Origin: Chlorobiaceae bacterium
Lineage (GTDB): Bacteria; Bacteroidota; Chlorobiia; Chlorobiales; Chlorobiaceae
NCBI GenBank assembly: GCA_013334525.1
Contig: JAAXXK010000011.1
Span: 1 to 36,381, forward strand
Reading direction: 5' to 3'
Length of the DNA stretch: 36,381 bases
This document shows, piece after piece, positions 8,401 to 19,403 of the stretch (positions are counted from its first letter, which is position 1; each line of letters opens with the position of its first letter). Position numbers and translations under genes: made by a program. The notes beneath the pieces are model-generated. The model ran no database searches and had not been told where the DNA came from. It worked only from the letters and a program-made list of their open reading frames with translations.

Positions 8401-8554
8401 ATATAGATCCTCTTTCGAACTTCACGATAGTTTCAAGGATACGACTGCACTGTCTGCCGCCAGTATCGGCACAAACGGCAAAATCCCGAACATACGGATT
8501 TAAGCTGGGAATATCGGTAAATTTTCGGACATTTCTCAGCAAAAAATGAATCCA

Positions 8555-11266
8555 CTACAAGGCGAGGACATCAAGGTTACCTTGCAGCTTCTGCACAAGT
8601 GACCGGGCCTCCTCAAGCTTTTCCTGCTCCTTTGCGATCACATCGGCAGGGGCATTGGCTACAAATCCTTGATTGGAAAGCTTCTTCTGCAACGACTCGA
8701 CATAGGCAGAAACCTTGTCGATCTCCTTCTGCACCCGGATCTTCTCCTTGTCAAACGATATCAACCCTTCGAGGCGTATAAATAGTTCATTGCCGTCTAC
8801 CACTGAACCGGCGGAGTGGGCAGGCCGGTCGATCCCTTCGGCCAGTTGCACGTCGCACCTGGTCATTGCCGGGAATATAGCGCTGCAAGCCTCAAGCGCC
8901 CTCCATGACTCCGTCGAACCCACCTTGACGATAGCCTCTGCACGCAGGTCGTGGGGAACATTGAAGGCCGACCGCAGGCTGCGGATTTCGGATACGATGT
9001 TGCGCACCAGATCGAACGGCAGGGCATCTTCAGCTCCCCATGATGCATCGGGCTGCGGCATTGCTGCAAGCGCGATGCTTTCGTCGGTGCTGCGGGGGGC
9101 GATGGCATGCCAGATCTCGTCGGTGATGAACGGCATGACCGGATGCAGGCTCTTGAGCACTCCTTCGAGGACACTCACTGCCAGGCAGACTGCATGGCGT
9201 GCCTTTTCATCTGACCGCTCGCCGGTCAGTTCGCTTTTCAGGGCTTCGAGGTACCAGTCGCAGTAATCTCCCCAGAAAAACTCGTGAACGATCTTGACCA
9301 TGTCGTTCACCCTGAACTGTGACATGGCATGGTGGTACCGCTCGAGCATGGAGTTGTAGCGCGACATGAGCCAGAGACCCGAAACAGACATCAGTTGCCG
9401 GTCAGGTATAAAGGATGAAAAAGCTTCATCGAAAGCCTCACTGGAACCGAAGACGCGGTCACGCTGCATGAAGACGAAACGGGAGGCGTTCCATATCTTG
9501 GTCGCGAAGTTCCTGCCAAGCTCGCACTTCTCTTCGCCGAACAGCACGTCCTGGCCGAGCGGGGCGATATAGACTATCGTGAATCGCAGCGCATCGGTGC
9601 CGTAGGCATCGATCACCTTGAGCGGATCGGGAGAGTTGCCGAGCGACTTTGAGAGCTTGCGCCCCTTCATGTCGCGGATAATGCTGGTAAAGTAGACGTC
9701 GCGAAACGGCACGTCACCCTTGAAATGCATGCCGGCCATGATCATCCTGGCCACCCAGAAAAAGATGATGTCGGGCCCGGTCACCAGGGTGTCGGTCGGA
9801 TAGAAGGCCCTGAGGTCTTCGTTGTCGCTGTGCAGGCCGGTCCAGCCGAGGGTGGTCAGCGGCCAGAGCCATGACGAAAACCAGGTATCGAGCACATCTT
9901 CATCCTGCACCAGTTTGTCGGTACCGGCAAGGTGACAGGCCTCTTCGTATGAGGAGGCGACCCAAACGTTGCCCTGCTGGTCGTACCAGGCCGGAATGCG
10001 GTGGCCCCACCAGAGCTGGCGCGAAATACACCAGTCCTGGATGTTCTCCATCCAGTGGCGATAGGTGCTGATCCAGTGCTCGGGATGGAAGCGGATGGTT
10101 CCGTCGTTGACCGCATTGAGGGCAGGTTCGGCCAACGGCTTCATCTTGACGAACCACTGCTCGGAGAGGTATGGCTCGACCACCACGTCGGCACGTTCCG
10201 AATACCCGACGTTGTGCTCGTACTCCTCGACGCGCACCAGATGGCCAAGCTCTTCAAGATCGGCGATGATCTTTGTCCTGGCCTCGAACCGGTCCATGCC
10301 TGCATAACCGTACTCGTCGGTCATGCGACCATCCTTTCCGACGACCGAAAAGGCCGGGAGGTTATGGCGCTTGGCGACTTCGTAGTCGTTCGGGTCATGG
10401 GCGGGGGTGATCTTCAGCGCACCGGTACCGAATTCGATGTCCACATAGTCATCCGCGATGACCGGAATGTGGCGACCGGCGACCGGTACGACGACCAGTT
10501 CGCCGATGAGCTCGCTGTAGCGGGGATCGTTCGGATTGACCGCAATGGCAACGTCGGCCAGGATGGTTTCAGGACGGACGGTCGCGATGGTGATCGACTG
10601 TGACGGATCTTTTGCCAGCGGATAGCTGATGTATACCAGGCTGTCGCGCCGAGATTTCATGATCACCTCTTCATCGGAGAGGGCTGTCTGGGAAACGGGG
10701 CACCAGTTGATGATCCTCGTGCCGCGGTAAACCAGGCCGTCACGGTAAAGGGCGACAAATGCGTTGATGACCGCCTCGGAGGCGCGCTCGTCCATGGTGA
10801 ACAGGTTCCGGCGCCAGTCGCAGGAGATGCCGAGCTTGCGAAGCTGCTTGAGGATCAGCCCACCGTATTCGTCCCGCCACTCCCACACCTTGCCGAGAAA
10901 ATCCTTCCTGCCGAGGTCGTGCCTGGTGAGCCCCTCTCCGCGCAGCTTCCTTTCGACCACCGTCTGGGTCGCTATGCCTGCGTGGTCGGTACCGGGAAGC
11001 CACAGGGCCTCCCGACCGGTCATTCGGGCGTAACGGATGAATATGTCCTGGAGTGTATGGTTCAGCACATGGCCGAGCGTCAGGCTGCCGGTCACGTTCG
11101 GCGGCGGCATAAGCACGGTATAAGGGGTGAGCCCCTCTTCTCGGACCCGTGAGCTTTCGGCGTGGAACAAGCCGAGCGCTTCCCAGTGCGCACTTCTCCA
11201 GCGTTCCTCTACGTCGTGGTGGTTATAGGTTTTCTCGAGGTTCTGGGCAGCGGTATGATCGGTCAT
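8555..11266 (-). CDS. valS: Valyl-tRNA synthetase
   Basis: Charges tRNA-Val with valine in the cytoplasm. This class I synthetase of 903 residues carries the HIGH-type motif in [18 protein letters not shown] near residue 54 and the KMSKS loop as KLSKS in [10 protein letters not shown]. Between them is the CP1 editing domain that clears mischarged threonine. The anticodon-binding domain follows, and the C-terminal coiled-coil arm typical of bacterial ValRS is visible ([20 protein letters not shown] and onward). Length is normal. It lies 105 bp downstream of clpP on the same strand. No clear ribosome binding site precedes the ATG. Confidence 0.97.
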   Translation of the reverse strand: MTDHTAAQNLEKTYNHHDVEERWRSAHWEALGLFHAESSRVREEGLTPYTVLMPPPNVTGSLTLGHVLNHTLQDIFIRYARMTGREALWLPGTDHAGIATQTVVERKLRGEGLTRHDLGRKDFLGKVWEWRDEYGGLILKQLRKLGISCDWRRNLFTMDERASEAVINAFVALYRDGLVYRGTRIINWCPVSQTALSDEEVIMKSRRDSLVYISYPLAKDPSQSITIATVRPETILADVAIAVNPNDPRYSELIGELVVVPVAGRHIPVIADDYVDIEFGTGALKITPAHDPNDYEVAKRHNLPAFSVVGKDGRMTDEYGYAGMDRFEARTKIIADLEELGHLVRVEEYEHNVGYSERADVVVEPYLSEQWFVKMKPLAEPALNAVNDGTIRFHPEHWISTYRHWMENIQDWCISRQLWWGHRIPAWYDQQGNVWVASSYEEACHLAGTDKLVQDEDVLDTWFSSWLWPLTTLGWTGLHSDNEDLRAFYPTDTLVTGPDIIFFWVARMIMAGMHFKGDVPFRDVYFTSIIRDMKGRKLSKSLGNSPDPLKVIDAYGTDALRFTIVYIAPLGQDVLFGEEKCELGRNFATKIWNASRFVFMQRDRVFGSSEAFDEAFSSFIPDRQLMSVSGLWLMSRYNSMLERYHHAMSQFRVNDMVKIVHEFFWGDYCDWYLEALKSELTGERSDEKARHAVCLAVSVLEGVLKSLHPVMPFITDEIWHAIAPRSTDESIALAAMPQPDASWGAEDALPFDLVRNIVSEIRSLRSAFNVPHDLRAEAIVKVGSTESWRALEACSAIFPAMTRCDVQLAEGIDRPAHSAGSVVDGNELFIRLEGLISFDKEKIRVQKEIDKVSAYVESLQKKLSNQGFVANAPADVIAKEQEKLEEARSLVQKLQGNLDVLAL

Positions 11267-11371
11267 GGATTTAATTACAACAAAGTTCGTAAGTCAGAAC
11301 GCCGCCGCTGGTCGTCCGCCCAAAAAGCGCTTGACGATTCACGACGGCATTGAGGATCTCCTCTCCGCCGG

Positions 11372-12049
11372 TCAGTCGACTTTAGGCGGAGCAGGACGTT
11401 TTTCGAAAATCTGGTCGATGATGCCGTACTCTTTAGCCTCTGTAGCATTCATCCAGCGATCCCTTTCGGAATCCTCGCGTACCTTCTGGACATCCTGTCC
11501 GGTATGCTTTGCAAGCAACTCTTCGAGCAGGCGGCGAATCTTTTCGATCTCACGGGCCTGGATGAGGATGTCTGTCTCCTGCCCCTGCGCACCGCCTGAT
11601 GGCTGGTGGATCATGATGCGGGAGTGCGGAAGCGAAGCCCGCTTGCCTGCCGTACCGCTGGCCAGCAGGAACGCGCCCATGCTCGCGGCCATACCGACGC
11701 AGACCGTTGCGATGTCGGGGCGGATGTACTGCATCGTATCGTAGATGCCAAGGCCTGCCGATACGCTTCCGCCGGGGGAATTGACGTAGATGTATATATC
11801 GCGCTCCGGATCCTCGGACTCGAGGAAAATGAGCTGGGCCATGATCAGCCCTGCCACATGTTCGTCGATGCCTGAACCGAGAAATATGATGCGCTCCCTC
11901 AAGAGGCGGGAAAAGATGTCGAATGCGCGCTCTCCCCGTCCCGAGGTCTCGATGACCATAGGCACGAGCTGATTGGTGATACTCTGTTCAATCGCTCCTG
12001 AATAGAGCTTCTTCGCCTGGTGTTCAAACCCGAAATTGATATTTGCCAT
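11372..12049 (-). CDS. clpP: ATP-dependent Clp protease proteolytic subunit ClpP
   Basis: Serine peptidase that forms the double-heptamer chamber and degrades proteins fed by ClpX or ClpA/C. In 225 residues it has the nucleophile Ser123 in GMAASMGAF, His148 in IMIHQPSGG, and by spacing the catalytic Asp near 197 in EDSERD. The VNSPGG strand lining the active site is present. No clpX follows; the next gene on the strand is valS. It is divergent from thyX, and the 217 bp between their starts must hold both promoters. Confidence 0.96.
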   Translation of the reverse strand: MANINFGFEHQAKKLYSGAIEQSITNQLVPMVIETSGRGERAFDIFSRLLRERIIFLGSGIDEHVAGLIMAQLIFLESEDPERDIYIYVNSPGGSVSAGLGIYDTMQYIRPDIATVCVGMAASMGAFLLASGTAGKRASLPHSRIMIHQPSGGAQGQETDILIQAREIEKIRRLLEELLAKHTGQDVQKVREDSERDRWMNATEAKEYGIIDQIFEKRPAPPKVD

Positions 12050-12266
12050 GTTTCAAAACAGCCCTTTTGTGTTGTTAGTCTCTCCGGAGATTCCATCCTC
12101 CTGCCTGCTCCGGAACTATGCAATTACCACCTAAAATACAGAGAGAGAACAAGAATTCCTGAAATCCGGTTCCTGATTCCCTAAATAATTTACCCAGGTC
12201 AACTTGCGGCAAGACTTTAATTATATTTATCCCTACTGACCCTACAATTATTATTACCAGACCAAC

Positions 12267-12917
12267 ATGCAGGTACGCCTCATCTCCGTAACCAACCCAT
12301 TCATCGAAGTAGACGACCGCCGCCTTACTCCAGAGGGGCTCATCGCCTACTGCGCAAGGGTATCGAGCCCGCACCAGGAAACGCCGGACTATGAAAAGCT
12401 TCTCTCATACTGCATCGCCAACAAGCACTGGAGCATTTTTGAAATGGTCGACATGACCGTCGAAATCGTTACATCGAGGGCGATTTCGCCCCAGATCCTC
12501 CGCCACAGGAGCTTCTGTTTCCAGGAGTTCTCCCAGAGATATGCGAAAGCTTCGGCCATAGAGCACTACGAACCGAGGCGCCAGGACAGCAAGAACCGCC
12601 AGAACTCCCTCAATGACCTGGATGCAGAGACCGTTCGCTGGTTCGACGAGGCACAACAGAGCGTGGCGAAACTGGCTATGGACAAGTACGATGAGGCCCT
12701 GGAAAAAGGAATCGCCAAGGAGTGCGCCAGGGTGCTGCTACCGCTGGCAACGCAGACGAAGCTCTACATGAAAGGGTCGGTACGCAGTTGGATACACTAC
12801 CTCGAAGTCCGCACCGATCCCGGCACCCAGAAGGAGCACAGGGATATCGCTGAAGCCGTAATGGAGGTTTTCAAGGAGCAGTTCCCGGTTACGAGCAGGG
12901 CGTTGAACTGGGGATGA
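12267..12917 (+). CDS. thyX: FAD-dependent thymidylate synthase ThyX
   Basis: Makes dTMP from dUMP using methylene-tetrahydrofolate and reduced FAD. The 216 residues contain the ThyX signature RHR-x7-S-Q-R at residues 79-91 ([13 protein letters not shown]) and the C-terminal substrate-binding stretch [20 protein letters not shown]. Length is normal. It is a single gene facing accD across a 205-bp spacer that holds a tandem 7-bp repeat and two hairpins. The AT-rich leader (AATTATTATTACC) has no ribosome binding site. Confidence 0.96.
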   Translation: MQVRLISVTNPFIEVDDRRLTPEGLIAYCARVSSPHQETPDYEKLLSYCIANKHWSIFEMVDMTVEIVTSRAISPQILRHRSFCFQEFSQRYAKASAIEHYEPRRQDSKNRQNSLNDLDAETVRWFDEAQQSVAKLAMDKYDEALEKGIAKECARVLLPLATQTKLYMKGSVRSWIHYLEVRTDPGTQKEHRDIAEAVMEVFKEQFPVTSRALNWG

Positions 12918-12923
12918 GGAGGA

Positions 12924-12965
12924 CGTGACCCGTGACCCGTGACTCGTGATGCGTGACTCGTGAAG
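12924..12965. repeat. Tandem 7-bp repeat, six units of CGTGACN
   Basis: Six consecutive 7-bp units read CGTGACC twice, then CGTGACT, CGTGATG, CGTGACT and CGTGAAG. It starts 6 bp after the thyX stop. The unit is close to a short self-pairing sequence. It does not look like a terminator. Confidence 0.85.
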
Positions 12966-13026
12966 GGGGTTGGGGGATTCAGTTCCTACATTCTCCTGTT
13001 ACCTTGCAGAAACAGTCCCATATTCA

Positions 13027-13094
13027 GGAGGGTTTTAACCCTCCGGACACTCAATATTACATTCTCTTCAATTGCCCCGGGTTTCAACCCGGGG
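13027..13094. repeat. Pair of GGGTT..AACCC hairpins between thyX and accD
   Basis: Two tight hairpins share the core pattern GGGTT-NN-AACCC: GGAGGGTT-TT-AACCCTCC at 13027-13044 and CCCCGGGTT-TC-AACCCGGGG at 13075-13094. They lie between convergent genes, so they may end transcription from both sides, though no long T-run follows. The shared core suggests a repeat family. Confidence 0.6.
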
Positions 13095-13122
13095 GGGAAA
13101 GCAGTCAAATAAACGCCCCCCC

Positions 13123-13959
13123 TCACGCCATATGCGCCAGCAGGCGGATCAGCTGCTCCCTGAGATCCTTGCGGTGCACGATGAGATCCATGAATCCGTG
13201 ATCCTCCAGGAATTCAGCCCGCTGGAACCCTTCGGGAAGGTCCCGCTTGATGGTATCGCGGATGACGCGCGGGCCGGCAAAACCGATCAGGGCTTTAGGC
13301 TCGCTGATGTTGAGATCTCCGAGCATGGCGAAGGAGGCGCTGATACCTCCCGTGGTCGGGTCGGTCATGAGTGAAATGTAGGGAATATGCCTCTCCCCGA
13401 GCCTGGTAAGCCTGGCTGCTGTCTTTGCCATCTGCATGAGGCTGAAAGCGCCTTCCATCATGCGGGCGCCTCCGGTCTGGGAAATTATGATGAGCGGAGC
13501 ACCGAGTTCGACGCTTTTGTCGGCAGCCCGGGCAATCTTTTCGCCCACCACCGATCCCATGGAGCCGCCGATGAAACCGAAATCCATGGCCGAGATGACC
13601 GTTGTGGAATCACCCATCTTGCCCAATGCGTTTCTGCAGGCTTCAGTTTTTCCAGTCTTGGTCATGGTGTCCCGAACACGGTCGGGATATTTCTTGGTAT
13701 CGACAAAGGCCAGGGGATCAGCTGCCCTGAGCTGGGTATCGAACTCGCTCCAACTCCCTTCGTCGAACAGAAACGAAAAATACTGCTCAGGGGAAATACG
13801 GAAATGAAAGCCGCATTCCGGGCAGGTATACAAATGGTCTTCAAGCTGTTTTTTGTGAAGCGCCGCTCCGCAGGTATCGCATTTCGTCCAGAGACCCTCA
13901 GGGGTATCGCGTTTATCCGTCGTTCGTATCGAGGGCTTCGCCCGTTTAAACCAGACCAT
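13123..13959 (-). CDS. accD: Acetyl-CoA carboxylase carboxyltransferase subunit beta
   Basis: Beta subunit of the carboxyltransferase that moves the carboxyl group from biotin to acetyl-CoA to make malonyl-CoA for fatty acid synthesis. An N-terminal zinc ribbon has four cysteines (CDTCG then CPECG). The crotonase-like carboxyltransferase fold follows, with [12 protein letters not shown] and [12 protein letters not shown] chose the ATG at 13959 (278 residues) because the protein then begins [13 protein letters not shown], matching family N-termini. An upstream TTG at 13998 would add 13 unrelated residues. accA is not next to it. It is divergent from the patatin-like gene. Confidence 0.95.
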   Translation of the reverse strand: MVWFKRAKPSIRTTDKRDTPEGLWTKCDTCGAALHKKQLEDHLYTCPECGFHFRISPEQYFSFLFDEGSWSEFDTQLRAADPLAFVDTKKYPDRVRDTMTKTGKTEACRNALGKMGDSTTVISAMDFGFIGGSMGSVVGEKIARAADKSVELGAPLIIISQTGGARMMEGAFSLMQMAKTAARLTRLGERHIPYISLMTDPTTGGISASFAMLGDLNISEPKALIGFAGPRVIRDTIKRDLPEGFQRAEFLEDHGFMDLIVHRKDLREQLIRLLAHMA

Positions 13960-14048
13960 TTTTATTATTACCACTAAAGAGTTTACATTAAAACTCAAGA
14001 TATGAACTCAACACGAGATCTCAAAAACAGCCCGCGGCCGGATTCCCT

Positions 14049-16841
14049 GTGAACTTCAAGCACAAACAACACCATCTGTCGACAGGCCGTTTCGCCCTGA
14101 TCCCGCTGGTTTTGCTGCTCACCATCACAGCCGTCCTGATGCACCATGGCAATGCGTCCGGTGCAACCACCATGGTATATCCCGACACCCTTGGCACGCG
14201 CCAGAACCGTTACGCCATCCTTCCGGCCATGAGGCCCCTGCGTAAAACCGTTGGTTTGGCCCTGTCGGGCGGAGGCGCGAATGGCATCACCCAGATCGGC
14301 GTTCTCAAAGCTCTTGAAGAGGAGAGTATCCCGATCGATTTCATCGCCGGAACCAGCATGGGCGCACTTGTCGGCGGCCTCTACAGTTCAGGGTACTCGG
14401 CACCCGAACTGGAGTCTATCGCACTGTCGCTTCCCTGGCAGAAGCTGACTTCGCTTGATGACGATGCCCCGAGGAGCAACAGTTACCTCGAGCAAAAAAA
14501 CGTCAGGGACAGGGCGACAATCGCCATCAGGTTTGAAAAGTTCAAGCTGGTCATCCCCAAATCGATGAGCTCCGCACAGACCCTTTCCAGGACCATCGAC
14601 CTGCTCATACTGAACGCGCCCTACCATACCACCTACGAATTTTCCGATCTTCCTGTTTCCTTCAGGGCCGTAGCCACAGACCTGATCTCCGGGCGACGGG
14701 TCACGATGACCTCAGGGCACCTTTCGGAAGCGATGCGGGCCAGCAGCACCATTCCGATCCTTTTCCAGCCAATCGAGCGAAACGGCCGGAAACTTGCCGA
14801 TGGAGGCCTGGTCGCCAACCTGCCGGTCGATGAGCTCGACAACTTCGGCGCAGGCTACAAGGTCGCCGTCGACTCGCACGGACAGATGTATACCGACGGC
14901 GAAGATCTCGATATACCATGGAAAGCCGCAGACCAGGCGATGACTATCCTGACCCAGATTCAGTATCCCCAGCAACTTGACCGGGCAGACATCGTCATCT
15001 CGCCCGAAATCGGACAGCACAAGGCAACTGATTTTTCGGACATCGGCAAATTGATCGCTGCCGGCTACGCCAAAGGCAAGCTTCTGGCACCGACCATCAA
15101 AAGAAATATCCAGGTCACGGAGAGCCGGGACGTCGACATCGCCTCATATGCCCGAACGATACAGGGCATACCCGTCGGGCCTGAGTATATCGAACAGATG
15201 AGGACGGCAAGGGCCATCATCCGCAATGAGACCCATGTAAAGAAAATCCTTCGCGAACTGCTTGCCACGGACATGTTCACCCATGTGCACGCCGAGCTTG
15301 ACGAAAGCAGGGCGGAGGCTGTGTTCGTACTTGCTGCGCTGCCGCGCATCAACAGCATTGAAGTAACGGGAGGCCCGGAACAACAACTTCCGTCCAAAGA
15401 GATTGAGAACGCCTTCAAACCGATAACCGGCAAGCTCTATACCAATGCCCTGGCGACCAGGTCACTCGAAGAGCTGATCATGCTTTACAGGAAACGTGGC
15501 TACAGCCTCGTGGAGATCGACAAAACAGCGGTTGCCGGCGACAAGCTCACAGTGAGGCTCTCCACGGGAAAAATCAGTTCGGTCAACATTGAGCAGGACA
15601 GGAACATCACCAGGGAAATGCCGATCAGGCGAGAAACGGTCGTCGATACCTCAAAAACCTTCCAGCTTAAAGAGGCAGAAAAAACAATCGACAACCTCTA
15701 TGGCACCGGGGTGTTCAACAGGGTATCGCTCAGCACCGAAGCCTCCGAGCCTCCATTAACCCTGAATGATCGCAAGCTCAGCATAAAGCTTTACGAAAAA
15801 CCGGCCACAGTGCTGCGACTCGGGGTCAGGTACGACGAAACATTGAATGCCCAGCTCCTCGTAGACTTCAGGAACGAAAATTTCGCCGGTACGGCCAACT
15901 CGATCGGAGGATGGGCCAAGGTCAGCGAAAAGAACAACCGCTTCAACCTTGAACTCAGCGTTCCCCGTTTCGGCAATACGCCGCTTACCATGTTTTCGAA
16001 AGCATTCTTCGACCAGCGGGATATTGAAACCCGTCAGCTTGCCCTTACCGACCAGTCAGGCATAAAGGCGATCGGCGACCCCCGTTCGTTCGGCTTACAG
16101 CGATACGGAATTACTACGGCTTTCGGCACACGGATCCAGAAAAACGGCCGCCTCGTCGCTGACATTACCCTGCAGAACGCAAGGTCATATATCGAGGACA
16201 AACTCACCCAACCCTTTGCGACGGAAAACATTAACCTGGTCTCCTTCGGCGGCCAGTTTACCCTGGACACCAGGGACAGCTCGTTTATGCCTACAGAAGG
16301 ACGGTTCATCAACATGAAATACAGTTCGACGTCGGGTATTTTCAACAACAACGAGCCATTCTGGCAATTCACGGGATCGCACGAAGAGAATATCAGGATC
16401 AGTTCCGGCACGACAATCCAGCTCTCCGGACTTGCCGGAACCAGCAGCAGCGCCGTCCCGCTGTCGGAAAAGTTTTTCCTCGGCGGTATGGGAAACGCAT
16501 ACAGCTACCGGTTTATCGGCCTGAAGGATAATGATCTTATCGGCAACAACATCGCTGTGGCAGGAGCCCTGCTGAGGTACAAATCACCCATGCAGATCAT
16601 CTTCCCGACATCATTAATCCTGGCCTATAACATCGGCAATGTATGGGAGCGTCGCAACCAGATGACCATCAGCCAGCTTGTCCAGGGAGCCGGAGCCGGC
16701 CTCATCTGGGAAACACCTATCGGTCCGGCCAGGTTTACCGTTGCCAAACCTTTCGCCTTCGAAAGCCAGGAGGTGAAAGATGCCGCCCAGATCAATTTTT
16801 CAGAAACTGTTTTCTATTTCAGCCTCGGCCATGACTTCTGA
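14049..16841 (+). CDS. Patatin-like phospholipase with POTRA and outer-membrane barrel (PlpD-like, type Vd)
   Basis: A 930-residue protein joining a lipid hydrolase to its own outer-membrane barrel. An N-terminal signal or anchor (IPLVLLLTITAVL) leads to a patatin domain. It has the oxyanion loop SGGGANG near residue 73, the nucleophile Ser103 in GTSMG, and the catalytic Asp in LADGGLVANLP near residue 252, a complete Ser-Asp dyad. Around residues 430-590 are POTRA-like segments (INSIEVTGG; YRKRGYSLVEIDKTAV). The last 330 or so residues form a BamA/surface-antigen barrel (LRLGVRYDETLNAQLLVDFR to the terminal GHDF), including a VSFGGQFTLDTRDS strand. PlpD-type proteins expose or secrete the lipase domain; that this one does is inferred. 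The start is GTG. No ribosome binding site is evident. Confidence 0.92.
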   Translation: MNFKHKQHHLSTGRFALIPLVLLLTITAVLMHHGNASGATTMVYPDTLGTRQNRYAILPAMRPLRKTVGLALSGGGANGITQIGVLKALEEESIPIDFIAGTSMGALVGGLYSSGYSAPELESIALSLPWQKLTSLDDDAPRSNSYLEQKNVRDRATIAIRFEKFKLVIPKSMSSAQTLSRTIDLLILNAPYHTTYEFSDLPVSFRAVATDLISGRRVTMTSGHLSEAMRASSTIPILFQPIERNGRKLADGGLVANLPVDELDNFGAGYKVAVDSHGQMYTDGEDLDIPWKAADQAMTILTQIQYPQQLDRADIVISPEIGQHKATDFSDIGKLIAAGYAKGKLLAPTIKRNIQVTESRDVDIASYARTIQGIPVGPEYIEQMRTARAIIRNETHVKKILRELLATDMFTHVHAELDESRAEAVFVLAALPRINSIEVTGGPEQQLPSKEIENAFKPITGKLYTNALATRSLEELIMLYRKRGYSLVEIDKTAVAGDKLTVRLSTGKISSVNIEQDRNITREMPIRRETVVDTSKTFQLKEAEKTIDNLYGTGVFNRVSLSTEASEPPLTLNDRKLSIKLYEKPATVLRLGVRYDETLNAQLLVDFRNENFAGTANSIGGWAKVSEKNNRFNLELSVPRFGNTPLTMFSKAFFDQRDIETRQLALTDQSGIKAIGDPRSFGLQRYGITTAFGTRIQKNGRLVADITLQNARSYIEDKLTQPFATENINLVSFGGQFTLDTRDSSFMPTEGRFINMKYSSTSGIFNNNEPFWQFTGSHEENIRISSGTTIQLSGLAGTSSSAVPLSEKFFLGGMGNAYSYRFIGLKDNDLIGNNIAVAGALLRYKSPMQIIFPTSLILAYNIGNVWERRNQMTISQLVQGAGAGLIWETPIGPARFTVAKPFAFESQEVKDAAQINFSETVFYFSLGHDF

Positions 16842-16928
16842 AAATTCAACGAAGTCATGCTGTTGCACCTTATTCCGGAGTGTCGGAACCGGGCGAGGCA
16901 TAACCTTCATTATCATTGATACCCAAGC

Positions 16929-17705
16929 GTGAATCCGCGCAATAAACCAAACATCCTCGTCTGCAACGACGATGGCATCGAAGGCCCCGGCCTGCATGCC
17001 CTGGCCGCCTCAATGAAGAAACTCGGTTCCGTGACGGTCGTCGCCCCGGCTGAGCCCCACAGCGGAATGAGCCACGCAATGACCCTCGGCGAACCGTTGC
17101 GCATCAGGAAGTATTCAAGAAACAACCGCTTTTTCGGCCATACCGTATCGGGAACGCCTGTCGACTGCATCAAGGTCGCCCTCAGCCACATCCTGGAATG
17201 CAAACCCGACCTCATCGTATCGGGCATCAACTACGGGAGCAATACGGCCATGAACACCCTCTACTCGGGCACCGTGGCAGCCGCCCTCGAGGGGGCAATC
17301 CAGAACATTCCCTCGCTCGCATTTTCCCTGACAACCTACGAAAACGCCGATTTCACCTATGCGGCGAAGTTTGCCAGAACACTTGCAAGAGAGGTCCTCA
17401 AACGGGGGCTGCCGCCGGACACCATCCTTTCGGCCAATATCCCCAATGTTCCGGAAAAAGATATCCGCGGGATTCTGGTTACGGGGCAAGGGCGGTCAAG
17501 ATGGGAAGAGGCTGCCATTGAACGGCACGATGTGTACGGAAATCCCTATTACTGGCTCAGCGGCACCCTGCTGCTCCAGGATGACGACCTCTCCAGGGAC
17601 GAATATGCGGTAAGGCAGAATTATGTGGCTGTCACACCGATCTCCTGCGACCTGACCGATCACCGCTTCAGGGCGGATCTCGAAACATGGGCACTGAAAA
17701 AATAA
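16929..17705 (+). CDS. surE: 5'/3'-nucleotidase SurE
   Basis: Metal-dependent phosphatase that removes phosphate from nucleoside monophosphates and is linked to stationary-phase survival. The 258 residues start with the family signature [19 protein letters not shown], in which the two Asp bind the metal. [25 protein letters not shown] supplies the conserved Asn and Ser. The start is GTG. It lies 87 bp after the patatin gene and only 4 bp before bshC, so surE and bshC are probably one transcript. Confidence 0.95.
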   Translation: MNPRNKPNILVCNDDGIEGPGLHALAASMKKLGSVTVVAPAEPHSGMSHAMTLGEPLRIRKYSRNNRFFGHTVSGTPVDCIKVALSHILECKPDLIVSGINYGSNTAMNTLYSGTVAAALEGAIQNIPSLAFSLTTYENADFTYAAKFARTLAREVLKRGLPPDTILSANIPNVPEKDIRGILVTGQGRSRWEEAAIERHDVYGNPYYWLSGTLLLQDDDLSRDEYAVRQNYVAVTPISCDLTDHRFRADLETWALKK

Positions 17706-17709
17706 TCGC

Positions 17710-19401
17710 GTGAATACATTCCTTATCGACTACCAGCGGATACAAACGCCCAAAAGGGGTTTTTCCCGCCTGTTCTGCGACTATGCCTCCGAAGGTGAGG
17801 CCAGGAACAAACTTGTTTCCGCCTGCTTTCATCTCGATTACCGCAAAGACGCCGACTATTACCGCCACCTCGGCATCCTGGCTTCGAAAAAGTTCAGGCG
17901 TCAGGAGCTGGTCACTCTCCTGTCGAGGCAGAACAGGATGTTCGGCGGCTCTGAGCTTCAGTTGCAGGAGATTGAGAAACTCCGCTCCCCTCGCTGCATG
18001 GCCATCGTCACCGGCCAGCAGACCGGCCTTTTCACCGGCCCGCTTTACACGATCTACAAAGCGCTGACGGCGGTGGTGATGGCCCGCAAACAGAAAGAGC
18101 TTTTTCCCGAATATGATTTTGTGCCGATTTTCTGGATCGAGAGCGAAGACCACGATTTCGCTGAAGCCTCAACAGCTTCACTCTTCTCCGGTAGCGGTAT
18201 CGAGCATGTAACGGCCGAAGGGGGGCACCGACTTGTTGACCAGATGGTCGGGGCGACCCGACTCGGGACTGGCATCAACGACACTGTCCGCCATTTCCTG
18301 GAGAAGCTTCCCGATTCGGATTTCAAACAGGAAGTATCCGACATCCTCATCTCCTGTTACGAACCCGACAACACCTTCGAAATAGCGTTCGCAAAAACGA
18401 TGACGCGGCTTTTCAGGAGCCATCCTCTGATTCTCCTGTCAACGCAGGATCCCGAGTTCAAGCGCCTTGGCAGCGAGGTGTTCTGCAGGGAGCTGGAAAC
18501 CTGCCCATCTTCATCATACGATGTGGTAGCCCAGAGTTCGATCCTCGAATCGATGGGATATCCGGCACAGACCAAACCGAGGGCCGTCAATGCATTCTTC
18601 CTCAACCAGCAGGGTCAGCGCCTTAAAATCGAACAACCCGAACCCGACAGTTTCGTCATCCTTCCCGACAGGCAGAGGTACTCCCGTCACCAGCTGATTG
18701 AGCTTTGCCAGGACCATCCCGAGAAATTCAGCCCCAACGTCATCCTCCGGCCCCTCGTGCAGGATGCCGTGCTTCCTACATTCGCCTATATCGGAGGCCC
18801 GGGAGAGATCAGCTACCTTGCGCAGTTCCGCAAAGCATATGAGCGTTTCGGGCTGGTCATGCCATTCGTCATGCCGCGCGGCAGCTTCACGCTCATCGAA
18901 CCGAAGATCGCCAGGACCATGGACAAGGTGCTCAAGGTGACCGGAAGACCGAGTTTTTCGAGAAAGCAGGTCTACGAAGCCGCGTTCCAGGATATTCAGC
19001 AGCTCCGCAAATCGATGGTCTCAGGTGCCGAGAACCACGATATCGACTCGCTGTTCGGGCAGGTGGAATCGGAAGTGGCCCGAACCCTATCGACGCTCGA
19101 GCCGACGCTCGTCAAGATGGACCCGACGCTGCAGCCACTGCTGGCGGCATCTTCCGGCCAGATCGTAAAAATCATCGGCAATATCAGGGAAAAAACCTAC
19201 CGTGCCGGCAGGAGAAAGCATGATGAACTGCTTCAACAGCTCGACAAGGCGGAACTGAACCTCTTTCCGGAAGGCAAACCGCAGGAGCGGACGGTCAACA
19301 TCTTCTACTACCTGAACAAATACGGCCCCGGCCTGATCGACGACCTGATCAAGGTGCTGGAAGGCTACTCGACGGAAGAGCACTTGATTGTGGAGCTCTA
19401 A
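17710..19401 (+). CDS. bshC: Bacillithiol biosynthesis cysteine-adding enzyme BshC
   Basis: Last step of bacillithiol synthesis: joins cysteine to glucosaminyl-malate. The 563 residues show the family hallmarks VTGQQTGLFTGPLYTIYKAL near residue 98 and FVPIFWIESEDHDFAEAS near residue 138 (HIGH-like nucleotide-binding fold), and a long C-terminal coiled coil (FSRKQVYEAAFQDIQQLRKS onward). Green sulfur bacteria are known to use N-methyl-bacillithiol as their main low-molecular-weight thiol, which fits. bshA and bshB are not in the window. The start is GTG, 4 bp after the surE stop. Confidence 0.94.
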   Translation: MNTFLIDYQRIQTPKRGFSRLFCDYASEGEARNKLVSACFHLDYRKDADYYRHLGILASKKFRRQELVTLLSRQNRMFGGSELQLQEIEKLRSPRCMAIVTGQQTGLFTGPLYTIYKALTAVVMARKQKELFPEYDFVPIFWIESEDHDFAEASTASLFSGSGIEHVTAEGGHRLVDQMVGATRLGTGINDTVRHFLEKLPDSDFKQEVSDILISCYEPDNTFEIAFAKTMTRLFRSHPLILLSTQDPEFKRLGSEVFCRELETCPSSSYDVVAQSSILESMGYPAQTKPRAVNAFFLNQQGQRLKIEQPEPDSFVILPDRQRYSRHQLIELCQDHPEKFSPNVILRPLVQDAVLPTFAYIGGPGEISYLAQFRKAYERFGLVMPFVMPRGSFTLIEPKIARTMDKVLKVTGRPSFSRKQVYEAAFQDIQQLRKSMVSGAENHDIDSLFGQVESEVARTLSTLEPTLVKMDPTLQPLLAASSGQIVKIIGNIREKTYRAGRRKHDELLQQLDKAELNLFPEGKPQERTVNIFYYLNKYGPGLIDDLIKVLEGYSTEEHLIVEL

Positions 19402-19403
19402 GA

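Noticed and set aside
7744..8406. A 220-codon plus-strand open frame opposite rpoD
   Set aside because: It is a mirror of strongly conserved sigma-factor codons, with no motif or ribosome binding site.
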